Counted from the stretch's first letter, positions 43,674 to 53,340 are shown. The stretch: DNA of 64,000 nt from Flagellimonas sp. CMM7 (GCF_021390195.1 NZ_CP090003.1:422001-486000), one strand, 5' to 3'. Notes: generated from the sequence alone by a model not told the origin. Made by a program: numbers and translations.

Positions 43674-46565
43674 TTAGAGCTTTTTTTGTGTTTTTAGTTG
43701 TTGGAATCTTGCGTTTAGGGCTTCGTGCCGTTCAAAAGCATCTTTTCCCAACTTTTGGGGTACGCTTACAATCATTCTATATAAATATGCAATATGGTTT
43801 TCCAATTTTGGTTGGTCGTAGCGTTCCTTGCCCTTAATCAAAAACGCCAATTTCTTTTTCAGTTGTTCTTTTTTTCGTTTGGAAGTTTCGGTCTTCAGTG
43901 CCTCTTCCAATTGCATGCGCTCGGTCTGTACTGCAATGAGCAATTGTGCGGTTTTTACCGATAGGGATTCTTGCTCCTTCAGGTCGGCAATTGTAGTTCC
44001 AATTTCCTGTAATTCGGGATGCAACAGTACTTCAATCTGTTTTTTAAATGTACTGCCACCTATGGTTATTTCTGCGGTGTAGTTGCCAGGCGCAACCCGT
44101 GGGCCCTTAAAATCTTTTTCACCTTTTCTTTTGAGGTAGTGTCTTAAATCCCAAGTGGTTTTTTGAACTCCCCAAGTATTCGTCTTGAAATTTTTCAGGG
44201 TATCTATTTTTTGATGGATAAGGGTGTTTTCATCATTCTTAAAAATAAATTCAATAGTGGTATTTTTAGTTGTTTTTCCCGATGTAAAATACAGATTGAC
44301 GTTCTCTCCAATGGTTTTTGAAGGTTGAAAAACATGGAGTTTTGTGGTATCGGCAGGTTGAAATTCCCGCAATACGGACATATCTTCCATTATCCAAAAG
44401 GAACGCCCCAAAGTAGATAGGTTAAGGTTGTCCCTAAAAATCGCCATATCGGTAATAGGTACTATGGGAAGGTTTTCTTGAAAGGGTTGCCATGAGGCTC
44501 CATCATCAAAGGATAAGAACATGCCAAATTCGGTACCGGCAAACAAGAGGCCTTCGCGTTCGCTGTCTTCCCTGACCACACGCACGGGATAATCATCCGG
44601 GATGCCTTTGGTGGCCAGCACCCAGTTCTCCCCATAATCGGATGTGGTATAGAGATACGGGGCATCGTCCCCCAGATAATCCCTATACACGACGAGGTAG
44701 GCTTTACCTGCATTGTGGTTGGAGGCGTGTATTTTAGAAACCCGGCCATCTTCGGGAAGGTTTTTGGGCGTTACGTTTTTCCAGATTTGGCCACCATCTT
44801 GTGTGATATGTACCAAGCCGTCATTGGAACCGGCCCATATCGTATGTTCTTCTAAGGGCGATGGTGCAATGGCATAGAGTACATTATAATATTCCTCGCC
44901 CGAAATATCTTCGTCTATGGGGCCACCACTGCGCATGCGGTATGCCGGTTTGTTGGCCGTAAGGTCTGGCGAAATGGTCTGCCACGTTACCCCGCCATCG
45001 CTGGTTTTATGCACAAATTGCGACCCATAATACACGGTGTTGGGGTCAAAGGGTGAGACTGCCATGGGCACCACGCGTTGAAACCTGTAAGTGATATCAT
45101 CGGGATGGTTGCCATACAGGCTCTCTGCGCCCACGTAATAGTTTTGCTGAAATCCGGTAAGGTGGTGATACACCCCAAATTGCCCTTTGCAATTGGCATA
45201 AACGGTATTGGGGTCTCCGGGTTTGGGTATCACGGGCCCTGTTTCGCAACCGCCCACCGATTCCCAATACTGCAATTGAGATAGCCCATGGCCATCGTTG
45301 GAAGACAGCACATCACCACGGGGCTGGCGACTGGGCACCCGAATGGTAGAATTATCTTGTTGCCCTGAATACAGATAGTAAGGGTATTGGTCATCCACAT
45401 AACAGGAATAGAGTTCTGCCGTGCTTTGGTTGAACAGGTTTGTCCAATTCTTACCGCCATCCATACTTACCGAAGCACCGCCATCATTACCGGCCACCAT
45501 TAATTGGGGGTTGTTAGGATTTATCCACATATCATGATGGTCTGCATGCGAATAGGCGGGTAATTTATTCCAAGTCTTGCCCCCATCTTTGGTGGTCCAG
45601 AACAGTTTGGTGCCGGACCAGAGTTGGTTGGCATCTTTAGGGTTGGCATCCAGATTGGTAAAGTAAAAGGGACGGTACATGATGGATTCCTGTACTTTTT
45701 CCGGCATAGTAATGTGTTGCCAAGTTTCGCCATAATCCTCACTTTTATAGAGCCCTTCCTTTTCGGTTGGTGCTTGTACCAATGCCCAGACCCACGAGGG
45801 TTGGGCCTCGCTTACGGCAAAATCTATTTTACCGATAAGCCCTTGTGGTAGCCCTTTGCTGATTCTTTTCCAGCTTTCACCGCCATCTTTCGATTTAAAA
45901 ATACCGCCCGTAGTGTCACCACTAATGATGGTCCATGGTTTGCGCTCACCACGCCAGATGGCCGCATATACGATGTTTGGGTTTTTAGGGGCGAATTCAA
46001 TATCCACAGCACCCACACTATCGGATAGGAAGAGTTTTTGCTCCCAGGTTTTTCCACCATCGATGGATTTATAAACGCCCCTTTCTTTCGATGTTCTAAA
46101 AGGTTGCCCAATAACAGCCGAAAGTAGGGTTTGGTTGTTGGACGGGTCTATCTCGATGGCACCTATTTGTCCTGCATTTTCCAATCCTGAAAATTGCCAT
46201 GTTTTTCCGGCATCGATGGATTTATAAATGCCCTTGCCCACAATAACGTTGCTACGTAGGCCATCGGACCCAGTACCTGCATAAACGGTATTGGGGTCGC
46301 TTTGGTCCACGGCAATGGCCCCAATGGAAGGACTCTTGAAATAACCGTCCGAAATATTTTTCCAATGGTGGCCGGCATCGGTGGTTTTCCAAAGTCCGCC
46401 GCCCGTAGCTCCCATATAATACACCTGTGTGCTATCGGTAACGCCACAGACCGCAGTTACCCTGCCGCCTCTTGAAGGACCTATGTTTTTGTATTGCAAG
46501 GGCTTTTGTTGTGCCAATGATAAAAGGCTTGTACAGGTGAACAGGAGGAGGAAATGGTATCGCAT
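43674..46565 (-). CDS. Secreted BNR/VPS10-type beta-propeller protein
   Basis: A 963-residue protein with signal peptide MRYHFLLLFTCTSLLSLA before QQ. The body is built from Asp-box (BNR) repeats of the sortilin/VPS10 or WD40/YVTN-like kind: GGGLWKTTDAGHHWKNISDG, GIYKSIDAGKTWQFSGLENA, GVYKSIDGGKTWEQKLFLSD, GIFKSKDGGESWKRISKGLP, LFWTTKDGGKTWNKLPAYSH, FVHKTSDGGVTWQTISPDLT. The C-terminal 200 residues are a helical, lysine-rich region (YTAEITIGGSTFKKQIEVLL and a later coiled-coil-like stretch). Such proteins are common in Flavobacteriia and often sit near amino-acid or peptide genes; the substrate is unknown. It follows the S41-like gene after a 33-bp palindrome and precedes RidA by 5 bp. Confidence 0.86.
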   Translation of the reverse strand: MRYHFLLLFTCTSLLSLAQQKPLQYKNIGPSRGGRVTAVCGVTDSTQVYYMGATGGGLWKTTDAGHHWKNISDGYFKSPSIGAIAVDQSDPNTVYAGTGSDGLRSNVIVGKGIYKSIDAGKTWQFSGLENAGQIGAIEIDPSNNQTLLSAVIGQPFRTSKERGVYKSIDGGKTWEQKLFLSDSVGAVDIEFAPKNPNIVYAAIWRGERKPWTIISGDTTGGIFKSKDGGESWKRISKGLPQGLIGKIDFAVSEAQPSWVWALVQAPTEKEGLYKSEDYGETWQHITMPEKVQESIMYRPFYFTNLDANPKDANQLWSGTKLFWTTKDGGKTWNKLPAYSHADHHDMWINPNNPQLMVAGNDGGASVSMDGGKNWTNLFNQSTAELYSCYVDDQYPYYLYSGQQDNSTIRVPSRQPRGDVLSSNDGHGLSQLQYWESVGGCETGPVIPKPGDPNTVYANCKGQFGVYHHLTGFQQNYYVGAESLYGNHPDDITYRFQRVVPMAVSPFDPNTVYYGSQFVHKTSDGGVTWQTISPDLTANKPAYRMRSGGPIDEDISGEEYYNVLYAIAPSPLEEHTIWAGSNDGLVHITQDGGQIWKNVTPKNLPEDGRVSKIHASNHNAGKAYLVVYRDYLGDDAPYLYTTSDYGENWVLATKGIPDDYPVRVVREDSEREGLLFAGTEFGMFLSFDDGASWQPFQENLPIVPITDMAIFRDNLNLSTLGRSFWIMEDMSVLREFQPADTTKLHVFQPSKTIGENVNLYFTSGKTTKNTTIEFIFKNDENTLIHQKIDTLKNFKTNTWGVQKTTWDLRHYLKRKGEKDFKGPRVAPGNYTAEITIGGSTFKKQIEVLLHPELQEIGTTIADLKEQESLSVKTAQLLIAVQTERMQLEEALKTETSKRKKEQLKKKLAFLIKGKERYDQPKLENHIAYLYRMIVSVPQKLGKDAFERHEALNARFQQLKTQKKL

Positions 46566-46580
46566 AGCATAAAGTATTCA

Positions 46581-46613
46581 AGACCTGTCAGGTTTCAGAA
46601 ACCTGACAGGTCT
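46581..46613. repeat. Perfect 15-bp palindrome (AGACCTGTCAGGTTT hairpin)
   Basis: The arms AGACCTGTCAGGTTT and AAACCTGACAGGTCT pair perfectly around a CAG loop. It fills the 53-bp gap between the S41-like gene and the BNR gene. The same motif is a common intergenic palindrome in flavobacterial genomes as I recall it; it lacks a long T-tail, so it may shape RNA ends rather than stop transcription fully. Confidence 0.75.
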
Positions 46614-46618
46614 GATTA

Positions 46619-48190
46619 TTAGTTAGGCTTCTTTTTAAGATGGGCTTCTGCTTTTTGCAACAATTGGGCTTTGTACTCCAAATAATTGTCACAGGTCACG
46701 GGAATGTACTCATCTACCATGGCGGGATTTCCCTCGGCAATTTGTCCGTTGGGGCGAATGGTATGCCCCATATCCCACATAAAACTGGTGACGGGTTTTC
46801 CCGTGGTTGGAAACTTCAATACCTCTGTCCATTCCCAAGTATTGCTGTACCCACCATCGGGCATGCCCATGGTATGGCCCAAATTGTTATCGTGTATCAT
46901 GGCGGCAAACTGGGTTAAATGCGAACCGCCCCAAGGCCCAAAAAACACCACCATATTGCCCGTAAAATGTTTTTCGGCGGGCTGCATTATCCAATCGGAA
47001 TAATAGGGCAAGTGCGCACATTTAAAAGGGGTGTTGTTGCTGTAGGCTTGGTTGGCCGCCAGTCCTTTTAAAACGGGACCGTTCAACCATTCGATGACCC
47101 AAGTGCCATCGTCTTCAGTTTCCCGGCTGTCATGGTCCATCAAGGCTTTTCTGCTCAAATACCGGTTGGTGTAGCCTGAAACAAACTGATAGGTGATATC
47201 GCTCAGTTTTAAGTTACCTCCCGTGGTTTTAAACGGTTTTGGACTTAATCTTGCCAAGGCATAAGCGCCTTGACTTCCGCCACGACTGTCTATGGCATCG
47301 ATAATCAAATCATAATCCAAGGCATTGTTTTTCTCTGCCCAGGCAATAAGGGCATCGGTGGCTTCGGGCAAATCGCCCCGAAATCCGTACCACCACAGTA
47401 CCAAGGTCTTGTTGCCGGCATTGGTAGGTTTGTAGAGTTTAAAGCTTTCGTATTCAAAATCGGTTACCTGTTCGTATCCCGCATAGGTATCGAACACCCT
47501 ACCGTACTGCCATGAGACATCTTCCAGATAGGGCAAGATAAGGGTGTAGGTTCTTCCTCTTTTTGGTTTTAGGGTAAGTGTCAGGTCTTCTTTAAAAAAA
47601 GATGGGGGCAGATTATTGTTTTTACGGGTAAGGTCATACCCTGCCCTGATGATGAAATTTTCGTTGGTGGAATATCTGGAATACTGCCTTACCCGTTTTA
47701 GGTAATCGGCAATAGCTTCTCCATTTACCGAGATAAGCTGGTCGCCAATCTTTGGTGTTCTTTTTGCGTGTTCACCAATGGTTTTTCCCAAATCGGAAAC
47801 AAATAAAAAGGGCTTGTTCTTATCACTAAAATCCGGAAAGAAGCGCACGGGTGCCGTGCCCCTGTTTATCTCAGGCAATACCAGTCCATCATCAACAGGT
47901 CTTACACCAAGGTGTTTGTCCCTTCTGGCGGCACTTATTTTTTGTATGGCATAAAATAGTTTTTCATCGGTATCGGCATTGATGAATTCCTCTTTTAAGG
48001 CCAGCATATCCGCTAGAGGGTCAAAATTCAGTTTTTCATTTTTTATGGGCGACCATGCTTCCCTGATTTTTGTTTTTTCAATGATGTAATCAAAAAGAGC
48101 CTCACGGTCTTCCTTGGTGCCCGCATTATTGGTTTCTTGTGCCAAAAGCAAGGTTGGGATCAGTAATAATAGGACTACGATGTATTTCAT
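46619..48190 (-). CDS. Secreted S41-like peptidase (C-terminal processing peptidase fold)
   Basis: A 523-residue exported protein (signal MKYIVVLLLLIPTLLLA before QE). Residues about 145-165 (RTPKIGDQLISVNGEAIADY) resemble a PDZ-like segment. The later part matches the tail-specific protease fold: YDLIIDAIDSRGGSQGAYAL (about 292-311) is the strand before the oxyanion region, and VVFFGPWGGSHLTQFAAMIH (about 416-435) holds the serine, in a GGS context. The general-base lysine of classic S41 enzymes is not obvious, so activity is unproved. It lies 12 bp after the DAACS symporter. Together with the aminotransferase and amino-acid symporter it suggests peptide or amino-acid scavenging. Confidence 0.7.
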   Translation of the reverse strand: MKYIVVLLLLIPTLLLAQETNNAGTKEDREALFDYIIEKTKIREAWSPIKNEKLNFDPLADMLALKEEFINADTDEKLFYAIQKISAARRDKHLGVRPVDDGLVLPEINRGTAPVRFFPDFSDKNKPFLFVSDLGKTIGEHAKRTPKIGDQLISVNGEAIADYLKRVRQYSRYSTNENFIIRAGYDLTRKNNNLPPSFFKEDLTLTLKPKRGRTYTLILPYLEDVSWQYGRVFDTYAGYEQVTDFEYESFKLYKPTNAGNKTLVLWWYGFRGDLPEATDALIAWAEKNNALDYDLIIDAIDSRGGSQGAYALARLSPKPFKTTGGNLKLSDITYQFVSGYTNRYLSRKALMDHDSRETEDDGTWVIEWLNGPVLKGLAANQAYSNNTPFKCAHLPYYSDWIMQPAEKHFTGNMVVFFGPWGGSHLTQFAAMIHDNNLGHTMGMPDGGYSNTWEWTEVLKFPTTGKPVTSFMWDMGHTIRPNGQIAEGNPAMVDEYIPVTCDNYLEYKAQLLQKAEAHLKKKPN

Positions 48191-48202
48191 GACAGTTATT
48201 TT

Positions 48203-49420
48203 TTAATTTGATGTTTCAGGTTTCCAGTTGGTTTCAAATTTGGATACGATGGTGGTGGCCACCATATCGCCCATACAGTTCACAGTGGTGTTGCCCATAT
48301 CTATCAAGCGATAGATGCCGCCAACAATGGCCACAATTTCCAACGGTAGGTTAAAGGCCTTGGCAAAAAGCATGGCCGTGACCAGACCGCCACCGGGGAT
48401 GCCCGATGAGCCTTCGACCACCAACAGGCCAATGAGTACTACTTGTACCAATTCTGCAAAGCTAAAATTTAGGCCTGCTGCCTGTGCAGTAAAAATCAGT
48501 ATTCCTGCTAGCATTATGGAGGTGCCGTCCTTATTGAACTGTGCACCCATGGGCAGCGTAAAGGAATAGACTTTTTTGGGCAGTTGCATTCTGGTTTCGG
48601 CAATATCAAGTGCAACGGCCAAGCTTGCCAGACTGCTACAGGTGGCCACGGTAGTGGCATAAAGCTCCTTTGTTTTTTTCAAAAACCATGTTATGGACAC
48701 TCTGCCAATGGTTTTGAGCAATACCATATAAATAATGACCATCAGCACTTGGGCCACGTAAATGGTGGCGATAAATTTACTAAGCGCCCCAATGATTTGG
48801 GCTCCAAATTCGCCAAAGGTGGCCGCCATTAATGCCCCGAGACAAAGTGGGGAAAGCAATAAAATGTACTCCACCAGTTTTCGCATGAGGTTGGCCAGAG
48901 TATCATAACCTTTGGCAATGGGCTGTTTTTGGGCAATGGGCAGTTTTAGGGTGACAATGCCCAACAATACGGCAAAGACCACAATTTGAATAAGGTTGCC
49001 CTCGGCAAAGGATTTAAAGATGTTGGTGGGGACCATGCTCAACAGTAAATCACCAATATTAGGGATTTCACCAATGTTGTTGTTCACCTCGCTCGTTAGG
49101 GTCATGCCTTCACCCGCTTTTGAAATTTTCATGGCCATTATACCGATGACTATCGCCATCAGGGTAGAAAAAGCGTACCATATCAAGACCTTGCCACCAA
49201 TCTTTCCGAAGGATTTGACATCGCCCAATGCTGTGATTCCTGATAGAAGATTGAAAAATACCAGTGGAATGGCCGCCATGATGAGCAGGTTCAAAAAACC
49301 AATGCCCAAGGGTTTTATAAATAGGATGCTTTCGCCCAAAAAAAGACCCAGTATAGATCCAGCGAGCATCCAAATCAAGACCCTGGTGGCAAACGGAATT
49401 TTAAAATATCTTTTTATCAT
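48203..49420 (-). CDS. Dicarboxylate/amino-acid:cation symporter (DAACS family)
   Basis: A 405-residue membrane transporter of the SLC1/GltP family with eight helices and two re-entrant hairpins. Key segments are ATCSSLASLAVALDIAETRM (serine-rich hairpin 1, about 258-277), FTLPMGAQFNKDGTSIMLAG (about 286-305), SSGIPGGGLVTAMLFAKAF (hairpin 2) and MGNTTVNCMGDMVATTIVSK (about 374-393), where the last Asp and Asn shape the substrate and sodium sites. The family takes up glutamate, aspartate, serine/threonine or C4-dicarboxylates with Na+ or H+. It starts 4 bp after the stop of the aminotransferase and ends 12 bp before the S41-like gene, so the three are a transcription unit. An amino-acid substrate is likely. 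Confidence 0.92.
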   Translation of the reverse strand: MIKRYFKIPFATRVLIWMLAGSILGLFLGESILFIKPLGIGFLNLLIMAAIPLVFFNLLSGITALGDVKSFGKIGGKVLIWYAFSTLMAIVIGIMAMKISKAGEGMTLTSEVNNNIGEIPNIGDLLLSMVPTNIFKSFAEGNLIQIVVFAVLLGIVTLKLPIAQKQPIAKGYDTLANLMRKLVEYILLLSPLCLGALMAATFGEFGAQIIGALSKFIATIYVAQVLMVIIYMVLLKTIGRVSITWFLKKTKELYATTVATCSSLASLAVALDIAETRMQLPKKVYSFTLPMGAQFNKDGTSIMLAGILIFTAQAAGLNFSFAELVQVVLIGLLVVEGSSGIPGGGLVTAMLFAKAFNLPLEIVAIVGGIYRLIDMGNTTVNCMGDMVATTIVSKFETNWKPETSN

Positions 49421-49424
49421 AGGA

Positions 49425-50600
49425 TCAAGGTAATGATTCTACGAAATTGGTAAGTCCTTTTAAGCCACCTTCAATTTCTTCCCAAGATTTTACGCAATTG
49501 ATGCGGACATAGTTTTCACCCATTTGTCCAAAGGATGCCCCTGGGATAATGGCCACTTGTTGTTCTTCCAGCAGTCTGTCGCAGAACTCATCTGATGAAA
49601 TGCCGGTAGCAGAAATATCTACCCAAGCATAAAAACCACCCTCCGGAGTATAGCAACTAAGGCCTTCAATTTTATCGATTTCTTCTGTGAAATAGACCAC
49701 CTTTTTTTCCCATTCAAGCCAATAGTCCAATACTTCATCTTTTGGAGGTTGCGAATAGGCGGCTATGCCACCGGCCTGCGCAAAAGAATTCACACAGGTT
49801 ATCAGGTGTTGCTGTAATTTGGACATCTGTCTTATCTTTTCAGGATTGGCATAGGCAAAACCCAATCGCCAACCGCCCATGGAGAAGCTTTTGGTGAGGC
49901 TCATCAAGGTGATGGTGTGTTTGTCCATACCTTGAAGGGTGGCAAGGTTGAGGTGTTTTTTACCTCCCCATACGGTCCTTTCATAGGGTTCGTCGGTAAT
50001 GACCACCAAATTGTGTTTTTTGGCGACATACGCTATTTCTTCCAAATCTTCCAAGGTATGTACCACCCCTGTCGGATTGTGAGGAGTGCAGAAAATAATG
50101 GCCTTGGTTTTGGACGTGATGGCCTTTTCAAGCTGTTCGCGCTTCCATCGAAACTTGTTTTCAGGCAAGAGCGGTACGGCGACCGGTACACCACCCAGAT
50201 AGTTGATGGTCTGTTGGTAACTTACAAAACAGGGGTCTTCCACAATGACCTCGTCACCTGGATTGAGAATAGTCAACAATGAGACCGTAAGACCTTGTTT
50301 GCAGCCCATAGTCGCCACAATCTCTGTTTCCGGGTTGGCCTCAATGGCGTTTTCCCTTTTTAACTTTATAGCACAGGCTGCCCGATAAGCGGTCGTGCCC
50401 TTGGCCATAGTTTGGTGGGTTTCTCCATTTCGCATTGCCTCAATGGCAGCATCGAGCACATATTTTGGGGTGTGCTCAAAGGCCCTTCCTGCTGAAAAAT
50501 CAAAAACTTTATCACCATTTTCTCGAATAGACTGGGCTTTGTCCGCTATGCGAACTGTAGCTGACGTTGCTGAATTTAAAACTCTTTTTGATAAGACCAT
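49425..50600 (-). CDS. Class I/II PLP-dependent aminotransferase
   Basis: A 391-residue fold-type I aminotransferase of the aspartate aminotransferase subgroup. HNPTG at 174-178, ITDEPYERTVWGG with Asp203 and Tyr206 for the PLP ring, and LMSLTKSFSMGGWRLGFAYA with Schiff-base Lys237 and Arg245 are intact. The C-terminal substrate-binding arginine region is NYVRINCVKSW. It transfers amino groups between an amino acid and 2-oxoglutarate or oxaloacetate; the acceptor is not known. The gene is first in a unit with a DAACS symporter, an S41-like peptidase, a BNR protein and RidA, and RidA would remove enamine by-products of PLP enzymes. A terminator hairpin precedes it at 50615-50645. Confidence 0.92.
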   Translation of the reverse strand: MVLSKRVLNSATSATVRIADKAQSIRENGDKVFDFSAGRAFEHTPKYVLDAAIEAMRNGETHQTMAKGTTAYRAACAIKLKRENAIEANPETEIVATMGCKQGLTVSLLTILNPGDEVIVEDPCFVSYQQTINYLGGVPVAVPLLPENKFRWKREQLEKAITSKTKAIIFCTPHNPTGVVHTLEDLEEIAYVAKKHNLVVITDEPYERTVWGGKKHLNLATLQGMDKHTITLMSLTKSFSMGGWRLGFAYANPEKIRQMSKLQQHLITCVNSFAQAGGIAAYSQPPKDEVLDYWLEWEKKVVYFTEEIDKIEGLSCYTPEGGFYAWVDISATGISSDEFCDRLLEEQQVAIIPGASFGQMGENYVRINCVKSWEEIEGGLKGLTNFVESLP

Positions 50601-50614
50601 ATTCTTCTTTTAAA

Positions 50615-50645
50615 GACAAACGGTGGATGATGGCCACCGTTTGTC
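50615..50645 (-). terminator. Intrinsic terminator-like hairpin downstream of the SusC/SusD operon
   Basis: GACAAACGGTGG and CCACCGTTTGTC form a perfect 12-bp stem with a 7-base loop. It lies 37 bp after the stop of the surface lipoprotein (50683) and 14 bp before the aminotransferase start. On the minus strand it is followed by TTTAAAAG, a weak U-tract. It probably ends the SusC-SusD-lipoprotein transcript. Confidence 0.7.
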
Positions 50646-50682
50646 CTCTTAAAATAACTAACTCAAATAATTGCTAATCGTT

Positions 50683-51831
50683 CTATTTTATTCCTATTTC
50701 TATGGCATCTATAAATGCTAATTCGGAACCACTATTTGTCCCGATTTGAATGACAAGACTACCAGTTTTAATATTGGAAACAAAAGCATCAAAAGTAAAC
50801 CAGTCATCAATAATGATATTGCCCGTGCCATCAGGTGCGTCTGTCATTAACTCATCAACTTCATTAGATCTGAAGGACAGAAGGAGCTCGTCACCATCCG
50901 CTGTTCTCCAGAACACATCGAACTCATCACTTGTTTCCCAACTGGCATCAACAAAGTATGTTGAAAGTCTTATTTTTAAAAACTCGACCCCAGCAGGAAT
51001 GGTAACTTCGTCAAATACAATTTCTGCAAGCCCATCGGCATCAGAGGTTACATACGCTTGTGCGCTATCTTTAAAAAATCCAATATTCCATTCATCAGGT
51101 TCATTCACGACATTGGTCACACCAAAAAACAGACCATCGTCTTCACCACCCTCTTCTCCAGGTATATAAGACATGTCAAAACCCATTTCTCCGCCTACTG
51201 AAACATAATCTACTGCGTTTAATCTATTCCCTTCACCATCATCCAATACATTTATTTGTTCAACACCGTCTTGTGCAGCGTAATTATTGATGGTTCCTGC
51301 TAAGGGTTCTTCAAAACTTGTGTATGCGATGGTTTCCAGATTTAAGGTTTGGTCTGCTATGGTAAGCGTGTAGGGAACTGTTTCTGTGCCCAACAATAAC
51401 CCACCAGAAGCTTCTGTTAAATTGAGCGTAACGGTTTTGGTATCGACAGCTTCTGTCTTTAATGGAATGATCTGTAACGAGACCGTGTTTTGGCCGGTAC
51501 TGACCGATACTTCGATGGAACCTGAGGAACCATCTGGCACTGTGGTATAATCTTGTCCATATACGGCACCAGAGGATATTTCGAATGTTAATGTACCTGA
51601 TTCCGTTAGTGTGTTTCCAATGGATACGGGGACAAAGACCCCATCGGATTCATCTTCAAAAATCTCGACAGTACTTGCACTCAAAGGTATGGCCGCAAAA
51701 AATTGGTTTTTAGGAAATACCTCGTTTACATCGTCATTATCACATGATATAAATACTACCAAAAAGAGTAGAACGGCTACAAGCAACCCAAGATGGTCAT
51801 ATTTTGATTTGGCTATTTTAATAGTGTCCAT
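50683..51831 (-). CDS. SusE/SusF-position surface lipoprotein (Calx-beta-like plus beta-sandwich)
   Basis: Start at ATG 51831, giving a lipoprotein signal, GLLVAVLLFLVVFISC (Cys30), with a D-rich export-type sequence (DNDDVNE) after it. The first half (about 45-145) shows a Calx-beta-like repeat: VPVSIGNTLTESGTLTFEIS, GAVYGQDYTTVPDGSSGSIE, VSLQIIPLKTEAVDTKTVTL. The second half (about 155-382) is a beta-sandwich with AYTSFEEPLAGTINNYAA and WFTDAF-like strands that recalls carbohydrate-binding modules, but I cannot assign a family. It starts 25 bp after the SusD stop. Position and architecture argue for a surface glycan-binding protein of the SusE/SusF role. Ligand unknown. Confidence 0.78.
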   Translation of the reverse strand: MDTIKIAKSKYDHLGLLVAVLLFLVVFISCDNDDVNEVFPKNQFFAAIPLSASTVEIFEDESDGVFVPVSIGNTLTESGTLTFEISSGAVYGQDYTTVPDGSSGSIEVSVSTGQNTVSLQIIPLKTEAVDTKTVTLNLTEASGGLLLGTETVPYTLTIADQTLNLETIAYTSFEEPLAGTINNYAAQDGVEQINVLDDGEGNRLNAVDYVSVGGEMGFDMSYIPGEEGGEDDGLFFGVTNVVNEPDEWNIGFFKDSAQAYVTSDADGLAEIVFDEVTIPAGVEFLKIRLSTYFVDASWETSDEFDVFWRTADGDELLLSFRSNEVDELMTDAPDGTGNIIIDDWFTFDAFVSNIKTGSLVIQIGTNSGSELAFIDAIEIGIK

Positions 51832-51856
51832 TGTAGTAAATTTTAAATACGTTGTT

Positions 51857-53329
51857 TTAATATCCCTCATTTTGATTCAGATTAGGATTGCCATTGAGTT
51901 CTGCTTGCGGTATGGGCCACGCATATAGGTCTGAAGGATAGGTGATGGTACAGATTTCTGCAGAACAATCGTTTCTGGTAAAACCTCTTTGCAATCTTTT
52001 AAGGTCAAATAATCTATTGCCTTCATAAGCAAGCTCTTTTCTTCTTTCGGTTATGATATCTTCTATCAATTGATCTCCCGAAGAAACTATGGCAGAGGCA
52101 TTTGCCCTTGCCGTAATTTGATTGACCAGGTTGCGTGCCAATGTTTCCTGCCCGTTTCTTGCCTCGATTTCGGCTTTCATCAAAACCAATTCGGTAAGCC
52201 GTATGACGGAGAAAGGAGTGTCGTCGGGTGCGGCACCAAACTCTCCGGGATACTTAAAGACATGTTGGTCGGTATTTTCAATTTTATACCAGTTAAGCCT
52301 GATATCCCCTGCTTCATATAGATTAAAAAGATCGTTCGGAATGGCATGGGCAGCATTACCGTTGTTAGAAGTGTAGATGTCAATGATGGATCTGTTCGTA
52401 GTGGTAGCCGCACCAGCTTCATTGACATAAACCTGAAAAATACTCTCTTGCTGAACTATTGCCGGACCTGCCCATTCATTGATGAACTCCAATTGCCCAA
52501 GTCCTGCAGATTCGTAAAAGCCGGTGGTATAATTTTCAATAAGGCTATAACCTCCTTGGTTGATAACGGTATTGGCATCTGAGAGGGCAGCAGCGTAATC
52601 GGTGACATAGAAATGCATTTTGGCACGTAGGCTCAAGCTCGAAAAATAATCCAAAAAATAAAAGCGTTCGCCTTCTCTGGAAATTACGTTTCCATTTTGC
52701 AAGATAGCTATGGCCTCATCCATTTCAGAAAAAATGAAATCGAATACTTCACCTACTGAATTACGGGTCGGTTTGTTATCGATACCTGTTTCTGTCACTA
52801 TTGGAACGCCAGGGTGCGACTGATCACTGGTTGCATTAAAATCTTGTGCAAACAGCTGAACCAGACAGAAATGGGCATACGCCCTTATAACTTTGGCCTC
52901 TGCCATTACTTGTGCTTTTACATCATCGGTGATATCAGAAGGCTTGTCTATATTTTCTAAAATGGCGTTCACATTATTGATCAAAATATAGGCGTCTTGC
53001 CAAAGCAGCGTAGTGGTACTTGCGTTGAGGTTCAATAAATAGGCATGTGGAAGCCTATCTGAATTTGCCCCTGCCGATTCCCTATCCGATGGAATCTTTC
53101 CATTATCAGAAGCGGCATCACCTATTACTGCAAAATCAGTTCCATAGATCCCTTTTAGTTTTAGGAAAGTGTATGCGCCGTTCAATGCTATGAGAATACC
53201 TTCTTGGGTCTCAAAAACACTTGATGAGGCTACGGCGGTTTCTGGCTCTACATCTAAATAGTCATCACAGCCCAATAGTACTAGAGCTGATATTAAGAAT
53301 ATAGCTTTGTATTTAAATATCGTTTTCAT
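51857..53329 (-). CDS. SusD/RagB-family nutrient-binding lipoprotein
   Basis: A 490-residue SusD homologue. The lipoprotein signal ends VLLGC (Cys21), followed by DDYLDVEPETAVASSSVFET. The TPR-rich core includes LLWQDAYILINNVNAILENI (about 105-124) and VIRAYAHFCLVQLFAQDFNA (about 148-167), and the RagB C-terminal segment is DIITERRKELAYEGNRLFDL (about 440-459), all diagnostic. SusD caps the SusC barrel on the outer face and binds the incoming glycan or peptide. It starts 11 bp after the SusC stop. No glycoside hydrolase lies in the locus, so the substrate cannot be inferred from enzymes. Confidence 0.95.
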   Translation of the reverse strand: MKTIFKYKAIFLISALVLLGCDDYLDVEPETAVASSSVFETQEGILIALNGAYTFLKLKGIYGTDFAVIGDAASDNGKIPSDRESAGANSDRLPHAYLLNLNASTTTLLWQDAYILINNVNAILENIDKPSDITDDVKAQVMAEAKVIRAYAHFCLVQLFAQDFNATSDQSHPGVPIVTETGIDNKPTRNSVGEVFDFIFSEMDEAIAILQNGNVISREGERFYFLDYFSSLSLRAKMHFYVTDYAAALSDANTVINQGGYSLIENYTTGFYESAGLGQLEFINEWAGPAIVQQESIFQVYVNEAGAATTTNRSIIDIYTSNNGNAAHAIPNDLFNLYEAGDIRLNWYKIENTDQHVFKYPGEFGAAPDDTPFSVIRLTELVLMKAEIEARNGQETLARNLVNQITARANASAIVSSGDQLIEDIITERRKELAYEGNRLFDLKRLQRGFTRNDCSAEICTITYPSDLYAWPIPQAELNGNPNLNQNEGY

Positions 53330-53340
53330 TGTTCTGCAAT

